A model generated the notes under the pieces. That model searched no databases. It was not told where the DNA came from and worked only from the letters and a program-made list of their open reading frames with translations. This document shows positions 10,077 to 18,803 of a DNA stretch of 64,000 bases, in pieces. The position numbers and the translations under genes are program-made. Positions within the stretch are counted from its first letter, which is position 1; each line of letters begins with the position of its first letter. The stretch comes from Bradyrhizobium sp. B097 (GTDB lineage: Bacteria > Pseudomonadota > Alphaproteobacteria > Rhizobiales > Xanthobacteraceae), in assembly GCF_038957035.1 (NCBI RefSeq), contig NZ_CP152412.1, positions 8,428,501 to 8,492,500 on the forward strand, given 5' to 3'.

Positions 10077-10344
10077 CGACAAGGTGACAATCGCGTGGGG
10101 CTGCCGTGATCGACCGCATAGCCGCAGGCACTCCCGGTTTGCCACCCCAAACACTATCTTTGCCGATCGCCGTCCAGGCCTGAACCGGGACCGGCACAGG
10201 TTTCCGGGTTGTAAGGTGAGTTTTCCGCTCTTCTCTGCTTCAATCGCCCGAAAGTCCTGCTGCGGGTTCCGCACTGGCAATCAGCTGCGCTTCAGGCAAG
10301 GATGACAAGGAATCGCCAAGCAATAGCATTGCGTCGGAGTGACC

Positions 10345-11769
10345 ATGACCAATCCTGCCACCACCTCCCTGCTCGACCGCGCCAATCTGGACCGCGATGC
10401 CGTCCGCCGCGAGGTGTCCCGCGGACTTGATGGCGCCGACGACGGCGAGTTGTTCCTGGAGTTCGGGCAGACCGAGGCGCTGGTGTTCGACAATGGCCGG
10501 CTGAAACAGGCGACCTATGACACCTCGCAAGGCTTCGGCCTGCGTGCCGTCAAGGACGACGCGGTCGGCTATGCGCATTCCTCCGACGTCTCGATCCCGG
10601 CGCTGATTCGCGCAGCGGATGCGGTGGCGGCGGTCCGTGGCGGCTACGCCGGGACTTTCGCCGCGGCGCCGTCCCACACCAACATCAAGCTGTATGGCGA
10701 CGAGAACCCGCTGGATGGCCCGGCCTTCGAGGCAAAAGTAAAGCTGCTCGGCGAGATCGACGCCTATGTCAGGGACAAGGACCCACGGGTCCGGCAGGTC
10801 TCGGCCAGCCTCACCGCGACCTGGCAGGTGGTGGAGATCCTGCGGCCCGATGGCGAGAGCTATCGCGACATCCGCCCCCTGGTGCGCGTCAATATCTCCG
10901 TGGTCGCCGGCCAGGGCGACCGGCAGGAGAGCGGCAGCAAGGGCTATGGCGGCCGCGAGGGCTATGCGCGCTTCATCGAGACCAAGGCCTGGCGCGACGC
11001 CGCCGACGGCGCGCTGCGCGAGGCGCTGGTCAATCTCGAATCGGTGCCGGCGCCCGCCGGCGAGATGGACGTCGTGTTAGGGGCCGGCTGGCCCGGCGTG
11101 ATGTTGCATGAGGCCGTCGGCCATGGGCTCGAGGGCGACTTCAACCGCAAGCAGACCTCGGCTTTCGCCGGCCTGATGGGCCAGCAGGTCGCAGCCAAGG
11201 GCGTCACCGTGGTCGATGACGGCACCATGGCATCGCGCCGTGGCTCGCTGTCGATCGACGACGAGGGCACCCCGACCAACCGCACCGTGCTGATCGAGGA
11301 CGGCGTTTTGGTCGGCTATATGCAGGACCGCCAGAACGCCCGGCTGATGGGCATGAAGCCGACCGGCAACGGAAGGCGGCAGAGCTATGCCCATGTGCCG
11401 ATGCCGCGCATGACCAACACCTACATGCTGTCGGGCGACCGCGACCCGGCCGAGATTATCGCCTCGGTGAAGAACGGCATGTATGCCGCCAATTTCGGCG
11501 GCGGTCAGGTCGACATCACCTCGGGCAAATACGTGTTCCAGTGCACTGAGGCCTACAAGATCGAGAACGGCAAGCTCGGCGCGCCGCTGAAGGGCGCCAT
11601 GCTGATCGGCAATGGACCGACCGATCTCCACAGGATCACCATGATCGGCAACGATCTTGCGTTGGATACGGGAATCGGCACCTGCGGCAAGAACGGCCAG
11701 GGTGTGCCGGTCGGCGTCGGCCAGCCGACGCTCAGGATGGAACGGATTACGGTCGGAGGAACAGGCTAG
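10345..11769 (+). CDS. tldD: Metalloprotease TldD
   Basis: TldD pairs with TldE/PmbA as a zinc metallopeptidase that trims peptides and unfolded proteins. The 474-residue product has the N-terminal TldD fold and the metal motif HEAVGHGLEGD, with H255, E256 and H260. Conserved C-terminal blocks include DDEGTPTNRTVLIEDG, YAHVPMPRMTNTYM and GTCGKNGQGVPVGVGQP. ATG 10345 is chosen over GTG 10339, with CGGAGTG upstream. The stop overlaps the lepB start codon by one base. No tldE partner is in the window. Confidence 0.95.
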   Translation: MTNPATTSLLDRANLDRDAVRREVSRGLDGADDGELFLEFGQTEALVFDNGRLKQATYDTSQGFGLRAVKDDAVGYAHSSDVSIPALIRAADAVAAVRGGYAGTFAAAPSHTNIKLYGDENPLDGPAFEAKVKLLGEIDAYVRDKDPRVRQVSASLTATWQVVEILRPDGESYRDIRPLVRVNISVVAGQGDRQESGSKGYGGREGYARFIETKAWRDAADGALREALVNLESVPAPAGEMDVVLGAGWPGVMLHEAVGHGLEGDFNRKQTSAFAGLMGQQVAAKGVTVVDDGTMASRRGSLSIDDEGTPTNRTVLIEDGVLVGYMQDRQNARLMGMKPTGNGRRQSYAHVPMPRMTNTYMLSGDRDPAEIIASVKNGMYAANFGGGQVDITSGKYVFQCTEAYKIENGKLGAPLKGAMLIGNGPTDLHRITMIGNDLALDTGIGTCGKNGQGVPVGVGQPTLRMERITVGGTG

Positions 11770-12539
11770 TGAGCAGCGGAAACGAAGTCGTGGCGGCCAA
11801 GCCGACCAGCTGGCGCGGGCAGGCCGTGCAACTCGCCGCGATCGTGGCCGTCGTGTTCCTCGCCAAGGGCGCGATCGCCGAGCCGTTCTACGTGCCGTCG
11901 GGCTCGATGGAACCGACGCTGCTGATTGGCGACGCGCTGGTCGCCTCGAAATTCCCCTATGGCTACGGCGCGGCGTCGCTGCCGATCCAGATCACGCTGC
12001 CGGAGACCGGCCGGGTGTTCGGCGAGACGCCGAAGCGCGGCGACGTCGTCGTGTTCCGCTGGCCGGGCGACCGCTCGCAGGCCTGGGTCAAGCGCGTGGT
12101 CGGGCTGCCCGGCGATCGCATCCAGATGCGGCAGGGCCAGCTCTTCATCAACGATCATCCGGCGGCGCTGAAGCCCGACGGCACCGGCTTTGCCGAGGAC
12201 GATCGCGGCGGCGGCGAGGACGCCTACCGCTATATCGAGACCCTGCCGAACGGCGTCAGCCACGCGATCTTCAAGATCCGCGACAATGGCAGACTGGACA
12301 ACACGGCCGAAGTCACTGTGCCGCCCGGCAACCTGTTCGTGCTCGGCGATAACAGGGACAATTCCGCCGACAGCCGCGTGCCGGTGCGCGACGGTGGTGT
12401 CGGCCTGTTGCCGATCGACAATCTGATCGGCCGCGCCGATGCCGTGGTCGGCTCCTGGGACATGGGCATCCGCAGCCAGCCGGTCTGGACCTGGCTCTCC
12501 GGCTTCCGCCTCGCACGCTTCTTCACCTCGGTGCAGTAA
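11769..12539 (+). CDS. lepB: Signal peptidase I
   Basis: LepB cleaves signal peptides from exported proteins at the outer face of the inner membrane. The 256-residue protein has a membrane anchor at about residues 19-37 and the catalytic dyad: S46 in FYVPSGSMEPTLLIGD and K108 in AWVKRVVGLPGDRI. The late box GDNRDNSADSR is intact. The start is GTG 11769, overlapping the tldD stop (TAGTGA), so translation is likely coupled. A palindromic repeat follows 14 bp after the stop. Confidence 0.95.
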   Translation: MSSGNEVVAAKPTSWRGQAVQLAAIVAVVFLAKGAIAEPFYVPSGSMEPTLLIGDALVASKFPYGYGAASLPIQITLPETGRVFGETPKRGDVVVFRWPGDRSQAWVKRVVGLPGDRIQMRQGQLFINDHPAALKPDGTGFAEDDRGGGEDAYRYIETLPNGVSHAIFKIRDNGRLDNTAEVTVPPGNLFVLGDNRDNSADSRVPVRDGGVGLLPIDNLIGRADAVVGSWDMGIRSQPVWTWLSGFRLARFFTSVQ

Positions 12540-12553
12540 GCTCGAACGGACCC

Positions 12554-12636
12554 GTAGCCCGGATGGAGCGCAGCGCAATCCGGGATCTCTCGCTCGGCAA
12601 GATGTCCCGGATTTCGCTGCGCTCCATCCGGGCTAC
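12554..12636. repeat. Palindromic repeat, GTAGCCCGGATG family, copy 2
   Basis: Arms GTAGCCCGGATGGAGCGCAG and its near-perfect inverse close at CCATCCGGGCTAC, with the inner CAATCCGGGA/TCCCGGATTTCG pair. The element is 83 bp long and lies between lepB and the MmcQ/YjbR-like gene. Confidence 0.9.
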
Positions 12637-12648
12637 ATTCTTTATGGG

Positions 12649-13005
12649 ATGATTGCCGTGACCTTCGACGACATCAGGCACATCGCACTGGCGTGGCCGG
12701 AGGTCGAGGACGGCTCGTCCTACGGCACGCCGGCGCTGAAGGTGCGCAAGAGGATACTGGTGCGGCTCAAGGAAGACGGCGACAGCCTGGTGATGCCCGG
12801 CGTGCCGCCCGATGAGCGCGACATGCTGGTCGAGAGCCAGCCGACGGTGTTCTACTTCACCGATCACTACCGCGACTATCCGATCGTGCTGATCCGCCTG
12901 TCGAAGGCCAAGCGCGCGACCGTCGAGCCGCCGCTGCGCCGGCACTGGCGCGCGCTGGCATCGAAGAAGGCGGTCAGGGATTACGACGCGACCGCTTCGT
13001 CGTGA
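12649..13005 (+). CDS. MmcQ/YjbR family protein
   Basis: A 118-residue protein of the MmcQ/YjbR family, small CyaY-like folds once suggested to bind DNA. Typical features are the N-terminal IRHIALAWPEVEDGSSYGTPALKVRKRILVRL and the C-terminal LRRHWRALASKKAVRDYD blocks. ATG 12649 is used; GTG 12658 is possible. It begins only 13 bp after a palindromic repeat. The stop overlaps the next gene start (GTGA), so the two genes probably form a pair. The cellular role is unknown. Confidence 0.8.
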   Translation: MIAVTFDDIRHIALAWPEVEDGSSYGTPALKVRKRILVRLKEDGDSLVMPGVPPDERDMLVESQPTVFYFTDHYRDYPIVLIRLSKAKRATVEPPLRRHWRALASKKAVRDYDATASS

Positions 13006-13568
13006 CGCAAGACGAATTCCTCGCCGCGGCGCTGCGCAACCCCGCCAATGAAGCGATCACAGACGAGCTGCACCGCGTTGCCCTGCCCGATGCCTGGCTG
13101 GTGTCCGGCTGCCTGGTGCAGACCGTGTGGAATGCGCTGACCGGCCGGCCGCTCGATCACGGCATCAGCGACTACGACATCTTCTATTTCGATCCGGATA
13201 CGTCGTGGGAGGCCGAGGACGCTGTGATCCGCGAGCTGAAGGCACGGCTCGGCCATCTCGGGGTTGCGATCGAGGCGCGCAACCAGGCCCGCGTCCATCT
13301 CTGGTATCCCGGCAAGCACGGCCTGCCCTACCCGGCGCTGTCGCGCTCAACCGACGGCATCGATCGCTTCCTCACCGCGACCACGCAGATCGGCATCCGC
13401 CGCAGCACCGATGGTTACGACGTCTATGCGCCAAACGGTTTCGACGATGTCGCCGGCATGATCGTGCGGCCGAACCTCACCGCGAATTTTTCCGCGGCGA
13501 ACTATGCGAACAAGGCGGCACGGTGGAAGGCGTTGTGGCCGGAGATCACAGTGCTGGCGGCGGAGTAG
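13002..13568 (+). CDS. Nucleotidyltransferase family protein
   Basis: A 188-residue protein resembling the NTP_transf_6 group: GCLVQTVWNALTGRPLDHGI followed by SDYDIFYFDPDTSWEAED, in which the acidic DYDIFYFD block would bind metal. It ends with FSAANYANKAARWKALWPEI. The start is GTG 13002, overlapping the preceding stop by 4 bp. Substrate and pathway are unknown. Confidence 0.78.
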   Translation: MTQDEFLAAALRNPANEAITDELHRVALPDAWLVSGCLVQTVWNALTGRPLDHGISDYDIFYFDPDTSWEAEDAVIRELKARLGHLGVAIEARNQARVHLWYPGKHGLPYPALSRSTDGIDRFLTATTQIGIRRSTDGYDVYAPNGFDDVAGMIVRPNLTANFSAANYANKAARWKALWPEITVLAAE

Positions 13569-13575
13569 AGACTTC

Positions 13576-13663
13576 GTAGCCCGGATGCAGCGAAGCGAAA
13601 TCCGGGGCAGGTCCATCCGCGGCGAGCGCGCTCCCGGATTGCGCTTCGCTCCATCCGGGCTAC
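13576..13663. repeat. Palindromic repeat, GTAGCCCGGATG family, copy 3
   Basis: Arms GTAGCCCGGATGCAGCGAAG and the inverse CTTCGCTCCATCCGGGCTAC bound an 88-bp element. It starts 8 bp after the nucleotidyltransferase gene stop. Confidence 0.9.
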
Positions 13664-13741
13664 GGATTGCTCGCGCGCCCCGCCTTGCGGCGCGGCGGCT
13701 TGATCTCACCCGCACGGTTCTTGCAATGCTGCGTGCCTGAT

Positions 13742-13831
13742 CTAGGCGCCAACGATCAAGCTCAGACTCACCAGGAAAATCACGACAACGCCAAGCAAGA
13801 CGGCCAGCAGGAACCAGTACCGGTCAAACAT
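13742..13831 (-). CDS. Possible 29-residue single-pass membrane protein
   Basis: A short frame starts at ATG 13831 with a good ribosome site (GGAGACGTCG just upstream) and reads MFDRYWFLLAVLLGVVVIFL followed by a short hydrophobic tail. It is one hydrophobic helix with a charged start, like many bacterial small membrane proteins. It lies 40 bp downstream of the lipoprotein gene in the same orientation and could be the last gene of that group. No family is recognised. Confidence 0.45.
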   Translation of the reverse strand: MFDRYWFLLAVLLGVVVIFLVSLSLIVGA

Positions 13832-13871
13832 CGACGTCTCCAAAGCAGTTCTCCCAGCTTGTTGATTGGCA

Positions 13872-14630
13872 TCAGCGGACAGCCGCGAGATGCATGTCGC
13901 CCAACGTCGTCGGCAGGCTGCGCGTAATGAGGTCGACGATCGCCCGGTGCAGGCCCTCATCGTTGCCATCGCCCGAGCTGATCGGAAAATTCCCGTCGAC
14001 CGGCCGGCTCGGACCGGCGAGCGGGACGTTCCCCGCATTGCCCAGCGGCTGGGCCGCCTTCTTGTCGATGACGTCAAACGTCTTGCCGTCGATCACTCTG
14101 ATTTCATAGAGCGCATAGATCTGGCTGTAGGACTCCGTCACCGTGCGGTAGGTGATGAAGCCGACGCCTTCGACCTTTCGGTGGCCGCCACCGTAGACCG
14201 CCTGCGCCTTGGTGATGACGATATACGCATCGAGCCCTTGCGGAGACACCTCGGTCCGAACCAGCTGCTTGAACGGATCGCCGCGAACGAGGTTGGCGGG
14301 CGTGAACACGGAATCCTTGATCGTGGCGAAGGCGGAACGGCTGTAGGTGACCGGCTGCACCTGAAAGCGGCCGCCCAGCGCCGCCGTCACCTGCTGGACG
14401 ATCAGATCATCAAGTCCCCACGGCTCGATCGGGAAGCTTTTGCTGCCATTGTCCAGGCCCGTGAGCCCTCCCTTGGCGACGGTCACTTGATCGCCGACCG
14501 CCGAAATGATGCCGACGGTCTTGACCGCCTGCAGCTTGCTGTCGCTGGTCGCAAACGTCGCGCACCCGGCCACATTTGCGGCGACAAGAACGACCGCCGC
14601 GAAGCTTGCACATCGACCGCTGCGTCGCAT
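13872..14630 (-). CDS. Hypothetical lipoprotein
   Basis: A 252-residue protein with a signal peptide and a lipobox, VAGC at about residues 20-23, so it is probably anchored in the outer or inner membrane. The mature part is a mixed alpha/beta sequence containing KTVGIISAVGDQVTV, DAYIVITKAQAVYG and YALYEIRVIDGKTFDVIDKK, and it vaguely resembles lipoproteins related to LpoB/CsgG-like assembly factors; I cannot name a family. It is 6 bp downstream of the MipA/OmpV gene, so the two are probably one operon facing the two-component system. Confidence 0.75.
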   Translation of the reverse strand: MRRSGRCASFAAVVLVAANVAGCATFATSDSKLQAVKTVGIISAVGDQVTVAKGGLTGLDNGSKSFPIEPWGLDDLIVQQVTAALGGRFQVQPVTYSRSAFATIKDSVFTPANLVRGDPFKQLVRTEVSPQGLDAYIVITKAQAVYGGGHRKVEGVGFITYRTVTESYSQIYALYEIRVIDGKTFDVIDKKAAQPLGNAGNVPLAGPSRPVDGNFPISSGDGNDEGLHRAIVDLITRSLPTTLGDMHLAAVR

Positions 14631-14636
14631 GGGCTC

Positions 14637-15524
14637 TCATTGAACCTTGACGTCGAATGAATAGGAGGCGCCGACGCCGAACGTGGTCTGATTTGCCGAG
14701 CCGCGGACCGTCACGATCGGGCTCTTCGCGGCGTCGCCGAGCAGTCGATCGTATTCGACATAGGAATGAACTTCCCATTTCGGATTGATCCGATACGACA
14801 GCTGCGCGCCGACACCGGCCGAATGCGCCCCGCCTTTGGCGTCAAAGACCGGCAGCCCGGTCGCCATCGCATGCACGGTATCGACGCTGAAATAGGGCGA
14901 GACCGCCTTCGCGGTCTCCACGGTGAAGCGCGGTCCGGCGGAAACGGTGAAGCCGCCGAACACCGGCACGATGAAGTCCGCCGAGAAGTCGGAAACGATG
15001 CCGTGGTGCCCGCCGAGGCCCTGGCGCGTCTCGTTGCGCACACGAAACCAGTCGACCGGAAAGTATTCGACGAATCCGCCGAGCTCGAAGGCCGCGCTGA
15101 CGTCGGCAAGACCGTTGAGCTCGGAGTACCTGCTCGCCTTTCGCGACGTCACGAACTTGCCGACGGGGCCGGCCCGAAAATCACCGAAGTCGACGATCGC
15201 GATGCTCGCGTTGTCGCGCGGGCTGCGAAACTGGTCGACGGTGCCGGGGCGACGGATCGCGAAAACCGGGACCGGGGCGAACTTGCTGTGGTTTGTACCC
15301 TCGAAATCCGGTCTGGACGCCCCGCTCGCTCCAATCATCACAGTCCAGTTGCCCGAGACCGAGGGCAGGAAAGGGACTGAAAAAGGCGGAGCCGGCAACG
15401 TGAACGCGGTTTGCGCGGCAGCCTGACCGAGAAAGGCCGCGACAACGCCGAATGCGGCAGGAAGAGCAGCAACGACGGCACGACGCGCGGCCTTCGCGGC
15501 GCAAGAACGGGAGAACTCTCGCAT
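14637..15524 (-). CDS. MipA/OmpV family outer-membrane protein
   Basis: A 295-residue exported beta-barrel protein. A signal peptide ends near GQAAAQ, and the rest alternates in the beta-barrel manner (WTVMIGASGASRPDFEGTN, FELGGFVEYFPVDWFRVRNE, FIVPVFGGFTVSAGPRFTVE, SYRINPKWEVHSYVEYDRLL) and ends in an aromatic-containing strand (YSFDVKVQ). MipA/OmpV proteins act as scaffolds for murein enzymes in E. coli and are often under OmpR-type regulators. Here it lies 220 bp from, and divergent to, a response regulator gene. Confidence 0.85.
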   Translation of the reverse strand: MREFSRSCAAKAARRAVVAALPAAFGVVAAFLGQAAAQTAFTLPAPPFSVPFLPSVSGNWTVMIGASGASRPDFEGTNHSKFAPVPVFAIRRPGTVDQFRSPRDNASIAIVDFGDFRAGPVGKFVTSRKASRYSELNGLADVSAAFELGGFVEYFPVDWFRVRNETRQGLGGHHGIVSDFSADFIVPVFGGFTVSAGPRFTVETAKAVSPYFSVDTVHAMATGLPVFDAKGGAHSAGVGAQLSYRINPKWEVHSYVEYDRLLGDAAKSPIVTVRGSANQTTFGVGASYSFDVKVQ

Positions 15525-15744
15525 GGCGGAATGCTCAAAACCTCTGACCTGGGCCTTGTGGGAAGGGTTGCTGCATGGTCGCGGGTAGGTGGCCTGTGAT
15601 CATTGCCCGAAGATTGCCGCGCCGCGAGCGCGCGCAAGACGCGAAAGATTCGAGGCTTGTCTCGTCAAAGCGGACTGTCGACGCCGGCGCGATGCCGACA
15701 CAATCGTCTGCAAGATCATCGGCCAACCATGCGAGGGAAGGTCT

Positions 15745-16425
15745 GTGCGCTTTCTCGTGATCGAAGACGAACCGCAAATCGCCGCCTATCTCGACCGGCT
15801 GCTCGGACAGCTCGGCGGCGTTATCGACATCGTCGAGTCCGTGACGGATGCGAGGCATGCGCTGAGCAGTTTCAACTACGATCTGGCGATCGTCGACCGA
15901 ATGCTGCCTGATGGCGATGCGCTCAATATCGTCACGACGCTGAGCCGACGGCCGGACAGGCCGGCCATCATCATGCTGACCGCCAGGGACGCCAAGGAAG
16001 ACGTGATCGACGGGCTGAACGGCGGCGCCGACGACTATCTGGGCAAGCCCTTCGAGCCGCAGGAGTTCATCGCGAGAGCACGGGCCGTGCTGCGGCGGCC
16101 CCGCGTATCCGTGTCGTCAATGCTCTCGTTCGGCAATGTCGAACTGAAGATCGGCACCAACGAGGCGACCGTCGCCGGCCACAAGGTCCTGCTCCGGCGC
16201 CGCGAGGCCCTGATCCTCGAGGCGCTCTTGATGCGACGCGACCGCGTCATCGCGCGCGAGGCGCTGATCGAGGCCATTTACGGATTCGACGACGAGATCG
16301 AATCCAACACGCTCGAGGCGCAGGTGTCTCGGCTTCGCAAGAAGCTGTCCGAGATTGGCAGCAACGTCGAGATCCGCAGCATGCGCGGCATCGGCTACAT
16401 TCTCAGGATGGCAAATATCCGATGA
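15745..16425 (+). CDS. OmpR/PhoB-type response regulator
   Basis: A 226-residue regulator with a receiver domain (RFLVIEDEP start, phosphoacceptor D51 in AIVDRMLPDGD, conserved Lys in DYLGKPFEPQEF) and a C-terminal winged helix (RREALILEALLMRRDRVIAREALIEAIYG, LEAQVSRLRKKL, IRSMRGIGYIL). The start is GTG 15745 with AGGGAAGG upstream; longer in-frame N-termini have no family support. It overlaps the kinase gene by 4 bp and is divergent from the MipA-like gene, its likely target. Confidence 0.93.
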   Translation: MRFLVIEDEPQIAAYLDRLLGQLGGVIDIVESVTDARHALSSFNYDLAIVDRMLPDGDALNIVTTLSRRPDRPAIIMLTARDAKEDVIDGLNGGADDYLGKPFEPQEFIARARAVLRRPRVSVSSMLSFGNVELKIGTNEATVAGHKVLLRRREALILEALLMRRDRVIAREALIEAIYGFDDEIESNTLEAQVSRLRKKLSEIGSNVEIRSMRGIGYILRMANIR

Positions 16426-17789
16426 CGTCGATCGCACGGACATTGACGCTCTCGCTCGGGATGGCCGCCGCCGTGATTTTCTTCGCCGCGCTCGGCCTCG
16501 TGTTCTGGCTGTTCATCGCGAAGGAGCCCGAACGCAGCGCCTGCTTTGCGGCCGCCTACGTTCTTGGTCGCGCCACCGAGGTCAACCCCGGCGAAAGCCT
16601 CACAGTCCGCCCCACCGCCCGGTTGGAAGAGCTGAAATCCCAAAGCCCGGATCTGTGGTACGTCGTGGCCTACGGCGATATGACAAGCGAATTCGGGCGC
16701 GAGCGCAGGCCGCAGCTTCCGGTTTCGCTGCCCTTTGTCGGACCGAGCGGTCTTTCGATGCTCAAGTCGCTTGACCAGAATAGCTCGTTCTGCATGGCGG
16801 TGATGCACAGCGGCCACGTCCCCGAACTCGTGATGATGATCGGAAACGCCCACGTCCGTCGTGACCAGATCGCGATGTGGTTCATCCTGAAAAATCTGAT
16901 CGAGATTTCCCTCTACGCGGCGGGGTACGTATTGATCGTGGCGATCGGCGTGTTCCTCGCCGCGCGTTTCGTTGCGCGCAGCATCGAACGGGTGACGAAG
17001 CTTGCGCTCGCGATCGATCCGGCCGCGCCGCAGGGATCGATTTCACTCGACCGGGTCCCCGCAGAACTGAAGCCGCTGGCCACAGCGCTGAACCGCGCGT
17101 TTGATGAGATCCACGCCTACATCCGGATGCAGCGCCGGTTCCTGGGCAATGCCGCCCATCAGCTCCGCACCCCCCTGACGTTGTTGCGCGCCAGGGTCGA
17201 GGACGTGGCCGATCCCGCCTTGCGGGTGGAGCTGATTCACGATGTCCGCCGGCTGACATCGCTTGTTTCGGCCATGCTGGACCTGGCGCGGCTGCAAAAC
17301 GGGACGCTCGAAAAGCGGCCGATCGACCTTGCGACCGTGACGCGGGACGTGCTGGCAGATTTCAGCCCGTCGGCTTTGGACGCCGGGATCGAACTCTCGC
17401 TGGAACACAGCGACGAACCGGCCACCATGGTGCAGGGCGTCGAAGCTGCGATCAGGAGCGCGCTGGCCAACCTGGTCGGCAACGCACTGATTCACGCCCG
17501 GGGCGCCCGATGCATCAGGGCCAGCCTGAGCCGCGGCCGCGTATCGATCAGCGACGACGGCGCCGGACTCGCTTCGGGCTCGGAGCGCAAGCTGATCGAG
17601 CCATTCCAGACCGGCGGCACGGCCAGGAACAGCGCCGGCCTCGGCCTGTCGATCGTGCAGGAGATCATGGCCTCGCATGGGGGTGAGCTCGTCATTGCGT
17701 CGAACCGTGGACAGGGAACGACCGCTTGCCTTCGCTTTCCGGAGGCCGCGTTGGCCATGCCAATTCAGCGCGCGGCCGGGGTAATCTGA
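16422..17789 (+). CDS. Sensor histidine kinase
   Basis: A 455-residue inner-membrane kinase. Helices at about residues 9-31 and 161-184 flank a periplasmic domain of about 130 residues with two Cys (ERSACFAAAY and SSFCMAVMHSG). A HAMP-like linker follows, then the H box FLGNAAHQLRTPLTLLRARV with H246, the N box LVGNALIHA, the G1 box ISDDGAGLAS and the G2 box SAGLGLSIVQEI. It is translationally coupled to the response regulator. The periplasmic sensor belongs to no family I can name. Confidence 0.92.
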   Translation: MTSIARTLTLSLGMAAAVIFFAALGLVFWLFIAKEPERSACFAAAYVLGRATEVNPGESLTVRPTARLEELKSQSPDLWYVVAYGDMTSEFGRERRPQLPVSLPFVGPSGLSMLKSLDQNSSFCMAVMHSGHVPELVMMIGNAHVRRDQIAMWFILKNLIEISLYAAGYVLIVAIGVFLAARFVARSIERVTKLALAIDPAAPQGSISLDRVPAELKPLATALNRAFDEIHAYIRMQRRFLGNAAHQLRTPLTLLRARVEDVADPALRVELIHDVRRLTSLVSAMLDLARLQNGTLEKRPIDLATVTRDVLADFSPSALDAGIELSLEHSDEPATMVQGVEAAIRSALANLVGNALIHARGARCIRASLSRGRVSISDDGAGLASGSERKLIEPFQTGGTARNSAGLGLSIVQEIMASHGGELVIASNRGQGTTACLRFPEAALAMPIQRAAGVI

Positions 17790-17933
17790 GGGCGGCCGGT
17801 TGATGCGGATCGGATGGGCGATCATCGCATCCGGAGGCCGGTCAACACCCAGTGACACATTCGAGAGCCCAAGCGCCTGCCGGAGCGTCGCCCTTTCCCG
17901 GATCAGGTTACGCACCGACGATGCGCGGTGGCG

Positions 17934-18488
17934 CTACCGCACCACGCCTGAGGTGAACCCCGCCTTGCGGCGCGGCGGCTTGATCTCCTTCTTCAGGAAG
18001 CAATGCGCGTCGCGGCCGGCATAGCCGGGCCGGGCGTAGGTCCAGGCGCGGCACTTGTTGTCGGCGGTGCAGGCAGCCTGGCAGGCCTCGTCGCCGTCGC
18101 TGCTCTTCAGCTCGAAATTCTTGTAGTCGCCGCCGAGGCGGTCGATCGAGGTTTCGATGGCGCCGTTGCGCGGTTCGACGACGCCCGCGCCACGCACCCC
18201 GGAGACACAGCAGACGTCCTGCACCCGCGCCGGCACGGTGTTCTTCAACCAGCACACCGCACCACTATTGGCGTCGGTCGGATAGTTGAAGCTCCAGGCG
18301 CGGCAGCGGCGGTCGCGCTCACAGGTGAGCGCGCAATCGGCGGGATCGCCTGATGTCACCGGCGCGTTCAGATAGTCGCCGCCGGGACGGTCGAAATTGG
18401 TCTGCGCCAATGCCGGGCGTGCGACGAAAGCGGCCGCAAAAACCGCGAACATCACCATCCACGCCCTAAAGAGGCGACCTATCCCCAT
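17934..18488 (-). CDS. Exported protein with two PAN/Apple-like domains
   Basis: A 184-residue protein with a signal peptide (residues 1-28, ending RPALAQ) and two tandem Cys-rich repeats: GGDYLNAPVTSGDPADCALTCERDRRCRAWSFNYP and GGDYKNFELKSSDGDEACQAACTADNKCRAWTYARP are the matching cores. Each follows the PAN_4 pattern (C..C...C.AW). PAN domains bind proteins or carbohydrates outside the cell. The C-terminus (EIKPPRRKAG) recurs as an isolated fragment at 13678-13707. The 144 bp between the kinase stop and this gene show no clear terminator. Confidence 0.82.
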   Translation of the reverse strand: MGIGRLFRAWMVMFAVFAAAFVARPALAQTNFDRPGGDYLNAPVTSGDPADCALTCERDRRCRAWSFNYPTDANSGAVCWLKNTVPARVQDVCCVSGVRGAGVVEPRNGAIETSIDRLGGDYKNFELKSSDGDEACQAACTADNKCRAWTYARPGYAGRDAHCFLKKEIKPPRRKAGFTSGVVR

Positions 18489-18803
18489 GAGATTGCTTTC
18501 AAATTCGCACAGCCCCGCGCACTCCGCGGGGCGTCATTTGAACGCCATGAACCTGTACGGCTGATGAACGGCGGGTGCGACACCACCGCCGTCCGCGCGC
18601 GTTCCGGGCCCGGATCAGAGGTTGACCGGGGATTAGGGCGGCAGTTGCGCGCACGATCCAGATGCGGGCTGAAGCAGATTGGGTCTTGCGATTTCGTTTC
18701 GGCGGAATGACGCCGACACGTCCAAATCCACGCGCTTGACCCGATCGAGCCGTCCGATTGGTTACTTAGAAATCATGAGAGCCGTCGCTTACCTGCAGCG
18801 ACT
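18489..18803. other. Intergenic region, no supported gene
   Basis: The 315 bp between the PAN protein and the glutathione S-transferase tail show no convincing coding signal, repeat or hairpin. Confidence 0.5.
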
